Assembly (NCBI GenBank): GCA_964195995.1
Contig: CAXMQS010000095.1
Coordinates: 1 to 64,000, forward strand
DNA length: 64,000 nucleotides
Reading direction: 5' to 3'
Origin: CAXMQS01 sp964195995
GTDB lineage: Bacteria > Actinomycetota > Acidimicrobiia > Spongiisociales > JAOTWH01
Position numbers and translations under genes: made by a program. Shown piece by piece: positions 15,341 to 23,959 of the stretch (the first letter of the stretch is position 1; every line of letters starts with the position of its first letter). Under the pieces are notes generated by a model. It worked only from the letters and a program-made list of their open reading frames with translations. It was not told the origin of the DNA and did no database searches.

Positions 15341-17326
15341 ATGACCTCACAACCAAGCGGAACAGTGACGTTCCTGTTCACCGATGTCGAGGGCAGCACG
15401 CGGCGCTGGGACGAGCACCCCGATGTCATGCGAGTTGCCATGGCTACGCACGACCGGCTAGTGCGACAGTGCATCGAGGCCAAGGAAGGGACCATCTTCA
15501 CCACTGCCGGAGACGAGTTCTGCGCGGCCTTTTCCTCACCGAGAGCGGCCATGGATGCAGCCATAGATACCCAGCAGGCCCTCGGAGCACAAGACTGGGG
15601 CGAGGTGGGGCCGTTGCTGGTCCGGATGGCGTTGCACAGTGGCAATGCCGACGAGCGAGACGGCGACTACTTCGGCCCACCGCTCAACCGAACCGCCCGG
15701 CTGCTCTCTACAGGACACGGTGGGCAGATCCTCGTCTCGTTGGCCACAGCTCAGCTCTCTCGCGACGGACTATCCGAGGGCGTCGACCTCCTTGATCTCG
15801 GACCTCACCAGCTCCGTGACCTCGAGCGGTCCGAGCACGTGTTCCAGGTGTGCCATCCCGCCATCGCGAGGGACTTTCCGCCTTTGCGAGCTCAGACGCC
15901 GGTGGCAGATGCCGCCGATCAGCTGGCAGAGGGCCGCCAGGCGCATGCCTCCATGGACTGGCAGACCGCCTACGAGGCCCTGGCCGCGGCCGGGGTTGAG
16001 ATCGAGTTGGGCGCTGAGGATCTGATTCGGATGGGGGAGGCCGCTTGGTGGACCGGGCGTAGTGACGAGGGCATTGGCATTCGAGAGAAGGCGTACGGGG
16101 CCTTTGTGCGAGAGGGCAAGACCGAGGCGGCCGCCCTCATTGCCATCCTCCTGGCCGAGTCGTACAAGCACCGCCTGGCAGGGGCGGTTTCAAAGGCGTG
16201 GCTCGCTCGAGCCAAGGGGTTGCTGGAAGGAGCCGAGGGCACCGAAGCGTGGGGACGTCTCCTGCGCTGGGAGACCGTCGTCGCTTTCGAGTCCGAGGGT
16301 GATGCTGCCCGGGGCCTGGAGTTGGCCGACCAGGTGATAGCAGTGGGTCGACAGCTCAACGATCGCAACCTCGAGGCCCTCGGGTTGCAGGACAAGGGGC
16401 GCATCCTGGTGGCCACTGGCAACGTGGCCGAGGGGATGATCCTCGTCGACGAAGCCATGGTGGCGGCAGTGGGGGGCGAGCTCGACGCCGAAACCACCGG
16501 GCGTGCCTACTGCAACATGCTGTCGGTGTGCGGCCAGGCTGCGGACTACGAGCGAGCTGGCGAGTGGAGCGACGCCGCCCAGTCGTGGTGCGAAAGTCAT
16601 CCCGACTCGGGCTATCCGGGCATTTGCCGAATCTTTCGCGCCGAGCTGAAATGGCTGCACGGGTCTTGGCAAGATGCCGTCGCCGACCTTGAGAAGGCTG
16701 TGGATGAGCTGGCTGGGCTCCCCGACATCGTCGGGGCGGCGTTGTATCAACGTGGAGAGATCGATCTGCGCTCGGGTCGGCTGGCTGAGGCAGCTGAGCA
16801 GTTCGGAGCGGCCCATGAGCACGGCTTCACGCCGTTGCCGGGCCTGGCCTCGCTGCGGCTCGAAGAGGGCGACGCCGAGGGTGCCGCGGAACTCATGGGG
16901 TCGGCACTCGACTCGGGGATGGGGCCGCTGGACCGGGCGCGGATGCTCCCGGCGTGGATCGACATCCAGCTGGCGCGCGGACATGTTGACGAGGCGCGAA
17001 CCGCACTTGGCGAGCTAGAGGAAGCTGCTGAGCTGTGCGACTCGGTAGCGATGCGCGCGGAAGCAACCCAACGGCGTGCGACGATCGCAACAGAAGACCA
17101 AAGACCTGCCGAGGCGGCGAAACTGGCCGAGGCGGCAGTGCGAGGCTGGACAGAGCTGAAGATGCCCTATGAGGCTGCCCTAGCCCGTGTCATTCTGGCC
17201 AAGGCGCAGTCTGCCGCTGGCAACGACGCAGGCGCGCAGTTGGAACTCACCTCAGCACGTTCGGTCCTCAAGCGTCTCGGCGCCACGGATGCCGTCAGGC
17301 GAGTGGACGCCCTTTTAGCCGGTTGA
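15341..17326 (+). CDS. Class III adenylate/guanylate cyclase domain with TPR-like repeats
   Basis: About 661 residues from the ATG at 15341. The frame is open from 15158, but the extra 61 residues are not conserved-looking and start codons there lack context. Residues 8-175 form a class III nucleotide cyclase domain: TVTFLFTDVEGSTRRW and TAGDEFCAAFSSP give the two metal-binding aspartates, and PLNRTARLLSTGHGGQI holds the Asn/Arg pair. The remaining ~480 residues are helical TPR-like repeats (for example YQRGEIDLRSGRLAEAAEQF). There is no AAA ATPase domain between, unlike many actinobacterial cyclase-regulator fusions. It probably makes cAMP under control of a protein ligand. Confidence 0.85.
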   Translation: MTSQPSGTVTFLFTDVEGSTRRWDEHPDVMRVAMATHDRLVRQCIEAKEGTIFTTAGDEFCAAFSSPRAAMDAAIDTQQALGAQDWGEVGPLLVRMALHSGNADERDGDYFGPPLNRTARLLSTGHGGQILVSLATAQLSRDGLSEGVDLLDLGPHQLRDLERSEHVFQVCHPAIARDFPPLRAQTPVADAADQLAEGRQAHASMDWQTAYEALAAAGVEIELGAEDLIRMGEAAWWTGRSDEGIGIREKAYGAFVREGKTEAAALIAILLAESYKHRLAGAVSKAWLARAKGLLEGAEGTEAWGRLLRWETVVAFESEGDAARGLELADQVIAVGRQLNDRNLEALGLQDKGRILVATGNVAEGMILVDEAMVAAVGGELDAETTGRAYCNMLSVCGQAADYERAGEWSDAAQSWCESHPDSGYPGICRIFRAELKWLHGSWQDAVADLEKAVDELAGLPDIVGAALYQRGEIDLRSGRLAEAAEQFGAAHEHGFTPLPGLASLRLEEGDAEGAAELMGSALDSGMGPLDRARMLPAWIDIQLARGHVDEARTALGELEEAAELCDSVAMRAEATQRRATIATEDQRPAEAAKLAEAAVRGWTELKMPYEAALARVILAKAQSAAGNDAGAQLELTSARSVLKRLGATDAVRRVDALLAG

Positions 17327-17358
17327 CGGTCTGGCTCTGGCCCCTGGTCGCGTCTAGT

Positions 17359-17412
17359 CCTCCAGGAACATTCGTCAACCCTGGCACACCGGGGCGTGAC
17401 CTCGCCTGAGGT
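17359..17412 (+). repeat. Array repeat copy 13
   Basis: CCTCCAGGAACATTCG, GTCAACCCTGG, CACA, CCGGGG and CGTGACCTCGCCTGAGG. Full-length. It lies between the cyclase gene (+) and the GNAT gene (-). Confidence 0.92.
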
Positions 17413-17452
17413 GGGAAGCAAGGAAGCACCCCCCACACTCTGAGGTCTGGCC

Positions 17453-17959
17453 CTACGCCCGTCCGCCGTGAGCCTTCTCGTATGTGACAGACGATGCGAT
17501 CCGGTGATCGGGAATGTCGTAGTGGGTTCGCAGCACGTCCTCAGAATCGGTGGAGAGTTGATAACCGCCCTTCTCGAGGGCGCGGCGTGCTTTGTAGTTG
17601 GCGGCGTAGGTGCCGACGATGATTCGCTCGACGTCACGAACCTGGTCCTCGAGGTATCGGTGCAGCATCGACGCCACGCCTTGCCGTTGATAATCAGATA
17701 GCACATAAGCATGCCGAAAGAGCGCGGCGTTCTTGACGTATTCCAGCCCCATGACGCCAACCAGTGCGTCTCCGTCGAACGAGCCATACCAGGTCATTCT
17801 GCGAGCTTCGGTCTGCCAACCGTCCTCGGTCATCTCTGGTCCCTGTAACTCATCGGGTGGAAGGAACTCGCGATACCACTCGGCAGCGGTGTTGATCACT
17901 GCCAACGCGGCGCGCTGGTCGTCAGTCGTGAGAGGACGAATGATTAGATCGTCGTGCAT
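17453..17959 (-). CDS. GNAT-family N-acetyltransferase
   Basis: A 168-residue acetyltransferase on the reverse strand. Motif A with the acetyl-CoA pyrophosphate loop is SDYQRQGVASMLHRYLE (Q/R-x-x-G-x-A), and motif B is AANYKARRALEKGGYQL. The N-terminus IIRPLTTDDQRAALAVINTAA is standard. The substrate is unknown. It is the only gene between copies 13 and 14 and is transcribed against the repeats. The last residues before the stop are HGGRA. Confidence 0.88.
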   Translation of the reverse strand: MHDDLIIRPLTTDDQRAALAVINTAAEWYREFLPPDELQGPEMTEDGWQTEARRMTWYGSFDGDALVGVMGLEYVKNAALFRHAYVLSDYQRQGVASMLHRYLEDQVRDVERIIVGTYAANYKARRALEKGGYQLSTDSEDVLRTHYDIPDHRIASSVTYEKAHGGRA

Positions 17960-18007
17960 GCCCCTGCACCGTGAGTGTGTGTGACGAGGATATGACAGAC
18001 GCTACGC

Positions 18008-18059
18008 GCTCTAGGAACCGTTAACCCTGGCACATCGGAGCGTGGCCTCGCCTGAGCTC
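18008..18059 (+). repeat. Array repeat copy 14
   Basis: GCTCTAGGAACCGTTAAC (three bases shorter between AGGAAC and GTTAAC), then CCTGG-CACA-TCGGAG and CGTGGCCTCGCCTGAGC. It lies between the GNAT gene and the 557-residue secreted protein gene. Confidence 0.88.
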
Positions 18060-18067
18060 GACGTTTC

Positions 18068-18094
18068 GGGCACAAGGTCTCTAGCCAACGGGCG
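18068..18094 (+). promoter_or_regulatory. 27-bp upstream box, copy A
   Basis: GGGCACAAGGTCTCTAGCC followed by AACGGGCG; 24 of 27 bases match a second copy at 25413-25439. Both copies lie about 20 bp before the start of a gene for a secreted or lipid-anchored protein. A shared promoter/operator or leader element is the simplest reading. Confidence 0.45.
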
Positions 18095-18116
18095 ACATGG
18101 TCTAACAAGCTAAGGC

Positions 18117-19790
18117 ATGCGGTCCACAGATGAGGAACACGACCGCCCGGTCCGGGCTCTCGACGTCGGACGGGACCCACCCCGTCTCACTGGTCTGATC
18201 ACGACTGCGGCCGTGCTGGTGCTGGTCGTGGTCGGAGGCTTCCTTGCCCTTGGCGGGCCGTCGGACAGCGAGTCAGCCACCGAGGTCACACCGCCGACCG
18301 TTCAAACCACGGCTCCACAAGCCACGACTGACGCGTCAGGTGCTGTGGAGAACCCAAGCACTACGCCCCCAGACGTCGCAGGGGCGGTCCCCGGCGATGA
18401 AGGCTTAGGCCCGCTGCCGCTAGGCGCCGTAACCGACTTGCCGGGCGACGTCTACCTGAACTTCTTCTTCGAGTTCTGCGAGCCTGGGTGCTACCGCGAT
18501 GCTGTCTTCGCGGCCCCGGGCAATCCGCGGGAAGGGTTGGTTACGGCGGAGCGTCCCTTCCACGTGCGTCACGGTTTCATCAACAACAGTGACGAGCCGC
18601 TCGGTGAAGGCTTCGATGTCGTCATGTACATCACTCGATGGAGCGGGACCGTTCCGACCAAGGGTCCCTTCGAGTTTGGCCAGACCTATCGGTTCACATC
18701 CGATTACGTGCTGCGGGGCACCAGCGACCAGTGCGGTCCCACATATAGGACCCAGACCGAACCCGAGACCTGCGAGTGGTTCGTCCACGACTTCCCCGAC
18801 GGGCTTCCTGAAGGCCGCTACGACCTGTGGGCAGTATGGGAAGCGCCATGCTCGGCGTGGGTCGATCTCGGCTTCACCGACACCTGCGACGACCCCAGCC
18901 AGATCGTCTCGCTGTTCTCCTCCGGCGTCAATAGCCCCTTCGCCGAGGCCGGAACCATCACGATCTCGGTGCAAGATTGGTCCGGTGCAGAGGGGTACCG
19001 GCTCTTGGCCGGGGTCTGGTCCGAAAGCGGCCATCTAGTGGGCGGAGCGTTCTGGACCCGCATCGATAGTGATCCGTTCTCGGGCGAGGACGTCGTGCAC
19101 CCGCCGTTTTGGGGCGAAGACGGGTCGGATGAGGCCAATGACGAGGGTTGGGGCGCTGGGGACTATCTGTGGGAAGAGACGGCGAGGCTCGTGCCTGGTT
19201 CCTATCGGATCGATTTCTGGGCGAACCCTGGTGAGTTGGCTTCCTACGGCAGTCACGTCGCAACAGGTGCGATAAGGCAATGCTCCCTCGATGTCGAGGT
19301 CCGAGCCGGTGAGGTGTCCACGGTCGTGATCTCGGGTATCCCGAGCGGAGCCCTCCGCTGTCCGACGAAGCAGGGAATCCTCTCGGTCGAGGTATTGAAC
19401 CTCGCGGGATTCTCTGGCAGCCAGCTCGCCGGCGTGCTCTTTCGTAGTCCCGTGCCTCCACTCGACGCGGTAGCTGGATTCGCCGCGGACATCGATAGTG
19501 ACCCTTACTCGGGCCTGCATGTGCTCGGCATGGTCGATGAGGAGCCTGGAGACAGGTCGGGGCTGTGGCCCTGGGCCTACGGTGAAGCGAGTATCCCCGC
19601 TGGCGAATACACGCTCTGGCTTTTCTTAGGAAGGGACTACTGCTGTTACAGCCGTTGGGTGCCCGCTGACACTCCTGACCTTCGTGGGTGTGAGCTGTCC
19701 GTCACGATGGCGGGCCAGGCTCAGACCATACGAGTCTCCGAGTTCCCTGAGGGCGAGGAAGGCAGTTTGCCCACTTGCGCGATTGACTGA
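18117..19790 (+). CDS. Membrane-anchored extracellular protein of unknown function (557 aa)
   Basis: Not recognised. A short charged N-terminus precedes one membrane segment (ITTAAVLVLVVVGGFLAL, about residues 28-46), then a Thr/Pro-rich linker and a ~450-residue external domain. That domain has paired cysteines (EFCEPGCY, CDD, CCYS) suggesting disulfides. Two segments share the pattern FWTRIDSDPFSGEDV and FAADIDSDPYSGLHV, each followed by a tryptophan-rich stretch and a GSYRIDFW/GEYTLWLF strand, so the domain contains an internal duplication. It converges with the MFS gene, with which it shares an inter-repeat segment. Confidence 0.65.
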   Translation: MRSTDEEHDRPVRALDVGRDPPRLTGLITTAAVLVLVVVGGFLALGGPSDSESATEVTPPTVQTTAPQATTDASGAVENPSTTPPDVAGAVPGDEGLGPLPLGAVTDLPGDVYLNFFFEFCEPGCYRDAVFAAPGNPREGLVTAERPFHVRHGFINNSDEPLGEGFDVVMYITRWSGTVPTKGPFEFGQTYRFTSDYVLRGTSDQCGPTYRTQTEPETCEWFVHDFPDGLPEGRYDLWAVWEAPCSAWVDLGFTDTCDDPSQIVSLFSSGVNSPFAEAGTITISVQDWSGAEGYRLLAGVWSESGHLVGGAFWTRIDSDPFSGEDVVHPPFWGEDGSDEANDEGWGAGDYLWEETARLVPGSYRIDFWANPGELASYGSHVATGAIRQCSLDVEVRAGEVSTVVISGIPSGALRCPTKQGILSVEVLNLAGFSGSQLAGVLFRSPVPPLDAVAGFAADIDSDPYSGLHVLGMVDEEPGDRSGLWPWAYGEASIPAGEYTLWLFLGRDYCCYSRWVPADTPDLRGCELSVTMAGQAQTIRVSEFPEGEEGSLPTCAID

Positions 19791-19860
19791 GTGGCACAAC
19801 GCCAACCCACCACTCGCGGATAGTGGCGCGCTTGCGCTCAACCACGCGTGCTCTCCTCCC

Positions 19861-21048
19861 TCAACCGGGCGGTGTTGGCGAAGGGGCGAATGCGGGCCCT
19901 CGCAATGTCGTCCTGAAGCGATAAGCGGCAACGGCGGGGAGGGTGACCATGGCGGCACCGATAAAGCACAACGTCGTGTAGCTCGACAGCCCGAGGAGCA
20001 CCCCCGATGACAGACCGGCCGCCGCGGCGGAGCTCCACACCACGGTGTCCGCTAGACCCTCCAGGGGTACTCGCAGCTCCGCCGGCGTCCCCTCGCTGAG
20101 GTAGGCGCTGCCGCCGATGAAGCTGAAGTTCCAGCCAACGCCGAGCAGGAAGAGGGCCACGAACAGGAGCGCTGTGTCCTGGCCGCCGGCATTGGCAGCC
20201 AGCAGAGCGGAGAGCAGCAGCACCACATGACCGGTCAGGATGACCTTGGGGCGTCCAACACGGTCGGCCACCCACCCCGTCAAAGGCGATAGCGCGAACA
20301 TCCCAAAGGTGTGCGCCGCGATGATCAGACCGATCGTTCCCAGGCCGTCTCCGGCTCGACGGATGTGGATCGGTGTCATGCTCATGATCAGCACCATCAC
20401 CACTTGGCCCACGGCGAGGGCGATGATGGAGAACCGCACCGTCGGCAGCGCTAGCAACGCCGCGACGGATCCAGGCTTCCGTTTCCTGGGTTGGTCGAGC
20501 GGCATGTCAACAAACGACAACGGATCGGGGCGCAATTTGAAGAAGATCGTTAGGAACGCAAGCAGCAGAGTGAGGATGGCGAGCAAGTAGGGGCCGACCA
20601 GGCCCTCGAAGCCCATCGACTCCGCCAGGCTCTCCACTGGCTTCAACAGGACCGGCCCAACGACTGATCCGATCGTGCCGGCCCACACGACGATCGATAT
20701 GGAAAACGCCCGCTTCCCCTCAGATGAGATGTCGGCCGCGGCATAGCGAGAAAGCCGATCACCCGCCACGCCAAGGCCGAGCACGAATGATCCGAAGACG
20801 AATAGCGGGAATGACGTAAGGGAAATCGCCAGCGCCGCGATGGCAGCGCCGACTGTGGCTACGAGGAGACCGAAAGCGATTCCGATCCGACGCCCCTTGC
20901 GCGCCATCAATGCTGCGATCGGCGCGGTTCCTGCGGCAACGCCGACGGTTACCGCCGCGGCCGGCATTCCACTGAGCGTGACGGAGCCGAGAAGGTCTTC
21001 GGCGACTAATGCGGTGACGGTAACTGCCGCGATGAAGCCGGTGCGCAC
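19861..21048 (-). CDS. MFS-family transporter
   Basis: A 395-residue major-facilitator protein with about eleven to twelve helices. The loop 2-3 signature is ALMARKGRRIGIAFG, and the second-half equivalent is GWVADRVGRPKVILTG. The GTG at 21048 is the only start codon available, yet transporter-like sequence (PVRNRLLGTLLVGSGL) continues upstream in frame to an in-frame stop near 21142 without any ATG, GTG or TTG. The 5' end may therefore have been lost next to repeat copy 15, or an unusual start is used. The substrate is unknown; drug or sugar efflux are possible. Confidence 0.8.
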   Translation of the reverse strand: MRTGFIAAVTVTALVAEDLLGSVTLSGMPAAAVTVGVAAGTAPIAALMARKGRRIGIAFGLLVATVGAAIAALAISLTSFPLFVFGSFVLGLGVAGDRLSRYAAADISSEGKRAFSISIVVWAGTIGSVVGPVLLKPVESLAESMGFEGLVGPYLLAILTLLLAFLTIFFKLRPDPLSFVDMPLDQPRKRKPGSVAALLALPTVRFSIIALAVGQVVMVLIMSMTPIHIRRAGDGLGTIGLIIAAHTFGMFALSPLTGWVADRVGRPKVILTGHVVLLLSALLAANAGGQDTALLFVALFLLGVGWNFSFIGGSAYLSEGTPAELRVPLEGLADTVVWSSAAAAGLSSGVLLGLSSYTTLCFIGAAMVTLPAVAAYRFRTTLRGPAFAPSPTPPG

Positions 21049-21149
21049 CAGGCCGCTTCCGACAAGGAGAGTGCCGAGCAGGCGATTACGTACCGGGGTT
21101 GGGGCGGCGGCCAGAGCAGGACAGTAGCGGTGGTGCCCCGGTCAGCGGA

Positions 21150-21187
21150 GCGACCCTGGCACACCAGGGCGTGACCTCGCCTGAGAT
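21150..21187 (+). repeat. Array repeat copy 15 (left half missing)
   Basis: Contains CCCTGGCACACCAGGG with a perfect apical stem and CGTGACCTCGCCTGAG, but the CTCTAGGAACATTCG half is absent. It abuts the MFS gene that also seems to lack a proper 5' end. Confidence 0.82.
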
Positions 21188-21334
21188 GGCGAACTGTGGA
21201 GCGATCGTTGGCATTGTGAGGCCTTCACAAGGACTGACATGACCTATTCCTCTGTTTCGCTCGCCTGGTCCTGGCCCAATCTGGTGCAATGACCCCTGTT
21301 CGGGGGTCTCGGCAACGAGGGGAGACTGACCGAC

Positions 21335-22072
21335 ATGAAGGCACCCAAACGCTGGAAGCTCAGAGGTCGAGCGATCACCGGAGCTGCCGTCCTCTTGCTG
21401 ATCGGCATGGTGGGTGGAGCCGCTATCGCCCAAACAGGCGGATGGCAGAAGCCGGGCGACGATGTCAACAACCTGGCGGACGCTCAGGCAGCCATCAACT
21501 ACTGGAATCTGCTGCCGATCAGCGACGATCCATCCCAGGCGGCCATGTGGCTCGTCTTCGGCGAGATGGTGGACAACATGATGGAATTGGATATCAGGAC
21601 CCGCAACCTGACCAGTACCCCTGGCCCGAAGGGCGATCCCGGAGCCACTGGCGCCGAGGGAGCGCAGGGCGCAGACGGCCTCCAGGGACCGCAAGGAGAG
21701 CAAGGACCACAGGGACTAGACGGCCTCCAGGGACCAGACGGCCTCCAGGGACCACAGGGCGATACGGGAGCCATTGGCAATGACGGAGCGGAGGGGCCTC
21801 AAGGGCCGCAAGGTGAATCTGGTAGCGCGCTGATCTTCTATCCCGTGCAAGCCTTCTCTGCGCCTGTTGGTCCAGGGGAGTTCTCGGAGCTGATTGCCGC
21901 GCCTTGTCACGACGGTGATCAAGTCACCGGGGGTGGGTTCTCGGTCTCGAGTGATCTAACGGTGCTCATCTCGCAGAAAGCCGGAGATGCGTGGGTGATC
22001 CAGGCCTACAACACCGGTGGACTCAACAGAGTTATTGGTGTCCAGGTCGTCTGCGCTGACACATCGTCCTGA
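21335..22072 (+). CDS. Secreted collagen-like repeat protein
   Basis: A 245-residue protein with an N-terminal membrane/signal segment (ITGAAVLLLIGMVGGAAIAQ), a ~60-residue spacer, an uninterrupted run of about 22 Gly-X-Y triplets (GPKGDPGATGAEGAQ...), and a ~75-residue C-terminal domain with FYPVQAFSAPVG and CHDGDQVTGGGFSV. Gln and Asp replace hydroxyproline, as in bacterial collagens. The C-terminal cap could drive trimerisation. The leader contains a small hairpin at 21291-21308 (GACCCC and GGGGTC). Such proteins usually form surface filaments; that role is inferred. Single gene between copies 15 and 16. Confidence 0.82.
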   Translation: MKAPKRWKLRGRAITGAAVLLLIGMVGGAAIAQTGGWQKPGDDVNNLADAQAAINYWNLLPISDDPSQAAMWLVFGEMVDNMMELDIRTRNLTSTPGPKGDPGATGAEGAQGADGLQGPQGEQGPQGLDGLQGPDGLQGPQGDTGAIGNDGAEGPQGPQGESGSALIFYPVQAFSAPVGPGEFSELIAAPCHDGDQVTGGGFSVSSDLTVLISQKAGDAWVIQAYNTGGLNRVIGVQVVCADTSS

Positions 22073-22252
22073 CGCGGCGGTGAGGTTCTGAGCCCCTCGT
22101 CGGTCTGGCGGCAACTCGACAATTCCCGTCCGCACTCGCTGACGTCGTAGTTCAGGGGTAGCGAGGCCAGCCAGACTCGGTCCATGCATGACGGGACCCC
22201 CGCGCATCGCGCGCATATCGACACCTCTGCTATCTACACCCCACTCCCGGTT

Positions 22253-22299
22253 CCTCTAGGAACAACCCTGGCCCACCGGTGCGTGACCACGCCTGAGAT
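22253..22299 (+). repeat. Array repeat copy 16 (internal deletion)
   Basis: CCTCTAGGAACA is followed directly by ACCCTGG; the ATTCGTTA segment is deleted. The rest is CCCA loop, CCGGTG, CGTGACCACGCCTGAG. Left flank GCGCATATCGACACC resembles that of copy 12. It lies between the collagen-like and LLM genes. Confidence 0.85.
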
Positions 22300-22350
22300 G
22301 CACCACCCTGCCAGGGGTGTAGCTTCCCAGTGAAGACGAGATGAGACCGC

Positions 22351-23286
22351 ATGAGCAACCAGCCCTTCCGGTTCAGCCTCGGTATCGGTGGAGCCAATAA
22401 CGTCGAGGATCTGACGATCACCGTGAAGAAGGCTGAAGCCGCCGGCTTCGACGTCGTTTCAGGCGCCGACCACATCGGCTCCTACCTCGCGGTACTACCG
22501 AAACTTGCCGCTGCTGCCGCCATCTCGTCTCTCCGCGTGTCAACCATGGTCATCGCCAACGACTATCGACATCCGGTGATACTGGCTAAGGACACTGCCA
22601 CCATCGACGTCCTCTCGGAGGGGCGGTTCGAGCTCGGCATCGGCACGGGCTGGATCGAAGAGCAGTACGCCGCCGCTGGGCTTCCTTATGACGATCCCAA
22701 GGTCCGCGTGGACCGTTTTGAGGAGGCAATCGAGGTCATAAAGGGCTGCTGGAGCGGTCAACCGTTCACCTTCACAGGCGATCACTATCAGGTCACCGAC
22801 GTGACCTGCCCTCAGCCGGTCCAGCGGCCTCATCTTCCGATACTCATCGGTGGGGCCGGGCGCCGCATGCTCACGATTGCCGGGCGTGAGGCGGACATCG
22901 TGAGCATCGGCCCCTTGAGGCCCGGCGCCAGTGGATTCAATGAGTTCGCTCCGGGGATGGCGAGTTCGGGCGACCGGATCCAGGCCCAGCTTGACTGGAT
23001 TTACCAAGGAGCGGGCGCCCGTTACGACGAGATCGAGCTGAGTGTGATGGCTCATCACCTGGTCGTTACCGATGACGTGGCCAGCGTCGCCAATCAGCTG
23101 GCCAAAGCCGGCGGCACGACGGCCGACCAGGTGTTGGAGTCGCCGCATGTCCTGGTCGGCCCGACGGACGCCATCGTGGAGACGCTCCAATACCGCAGGG
23201 AGCGGTACGGAATCTCTTACGTCGTGTTCGGCGGAGACGATCTCGACGCCGTCGAGCCGGTGGTGTCGCGACTCGCCGGTACCTAG
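22351..23286 (+). CDS. LLM-class (probably F420-dependent) oxidoreductase
   Basis: A 311-residue luciferase-like TIM-barrel protein. It begins RFSLGIGGANNVEDLTITVKKAE and contains the cofactor-site strand GRFELGIGTGWIEEQY plus LPILIGGAGRRMLTIAGREAD. In actinobacteria this subfamily mostly uses the deazaflavin F420 for hydride transfer. The substrate is unknown. It is one of four LLM proteins in the window (others at 29168, 48683 and, in part, none adjacent), and the only one inside the repeat array. Single gene between copies 16 and 17. Confidence 0.88.
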   Translation: MSNQPFRFSLGIGGANNVEDLTITVKKAEAAGFDVVSGADHIGSYLAVLPKLAAAAAISSLRVSTMVIANDYRHPVILAKDTATIDVLSEGRFELGIGTGWIEEQYAAAGLPYDDPKVRVDRFEEAIEVIKGCWSGQPFTFTGDHYQVTDVTCPQPVQRPHLPILIGGAGRRMLTIAGREADIVSIGPLRPGASGFNEFAPGMASSGDRIQAQLDWIYQGAGARYDEIELSVMAHHLVVTDDVASVANQLAKAGGTTADQVLESPHVLVGPTDAIVETLQYRRERYGISYVVFGGDDLDAVEPVVSRLAGT

Positions 23287-23306
23287 CCCGCTCATCCAGG
23301 TTCCCC

Positions 23307-23362
23307 CTCCGTCAGGAACATTCGTGCACCCTGGCACACCAAGGCGTGGCCTCGTTTGAGAT
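23307..23362 (+). repeat. Array repeat copy 17
   Basis: CTCCGTCAGGAACATTCG, GTGCACCCTGG, CACA, CCAAGG and CGTGGCCTCGTTTGAG. The right arm differs (TTTGAG for CCTGAG), weakening the outer stem. It lies between the LLM and second flavodoxin genes. Confidence 0.87.
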
Positions 23363-23500
23363 CAAAGCTGCGCAACGGTCTGCAATTATGAACTCAATCA
23401 CATGAGCACAAATGACCTTGGACTCTGTTTGGCTCGCATGGGGCATGGCCTAATCGGGCCAAGGATCCCTATCGGGGTCGCGGCAAGGAGGAGATCCGTG

Positions 23501-23959
23501 ATGGAGATGCTTGTTGTGTATGACGGACAGCGGGGTCACATACGCAAGGCTGCCGAGGCGATGGCCCAAGCTGCTATGACAATGGGGGCTGAGGCGCGGG
23601 TCATGCATATCGACTTAGCCACACCCGATGATGCGGCACTGGCCGATGGTTTGTTGGTCGGTTGTTGGATAAAGGGCAATGCACCCTTCGGCGGCGCACA
23701 GTTCGGCCGCATGGCCGAGTGGATGAAGAACCTGCCGGCCCTGGACGGCAAGCCGACCGGAGCCTTCTGTACCTACGGCTTCTTTCCGATGTTCTTCGCC
23801 GATGCCGTTGCGCATACCGGCGAGGCTCTCGGTCGTTTGAGCGAGGGCCTTGAAGCGAAAGGCGCCGATGTGGTCGTCACCGAGGCCATTCATCGACGCT
23901 CACCCGCCCGCGGCGCTGCCGAATTCGTGAAAAGCGTGATGACCGCGAAGGCTGGATGA
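23501..23959 (+). CDS. Flavodoxin-like protein
   Basis: A 152-residue flavodoxin-fold protein starting at an ATG 7 bases after AAGGAGGAG. The first strand and phosphate loop read MLVVYDGQRGHIRKAAEAMA; the loop lacks the usual T/S-x-T-G-x-T, so FMN binding is less certain than for the paralogue at 8196. GLLVGCWIKGNAPFGG and GAFCTYGFFPMFFADA complete the fold. Its stop overlaps the start of the next gene (ATGA), so the two are probably translated together. It lies after repeat copy 17. Confidence 0.82.
   Translation: MEMLVVYDGQRGHIRKAAEAMAQAAMTMGAEARVMHIDLATPDDAALADGLLVGCWIKGNAPFGGAQFGRMAEWMKNLPALDGKPTGAFCTYGFFPMFFADAVAHTGEALGRLSEGLEAKGADVVVTEAIHRRSPARGAAEFVKSVMTAKAG

Noticed and set aside
21086..21703. 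Reverse-strand 205-residue frame over the start of the collagen-like gene
   Set aside because: Antisense to the well-supported collagen-like gene and to repeat copy 15; composition is that of a shadow frame.
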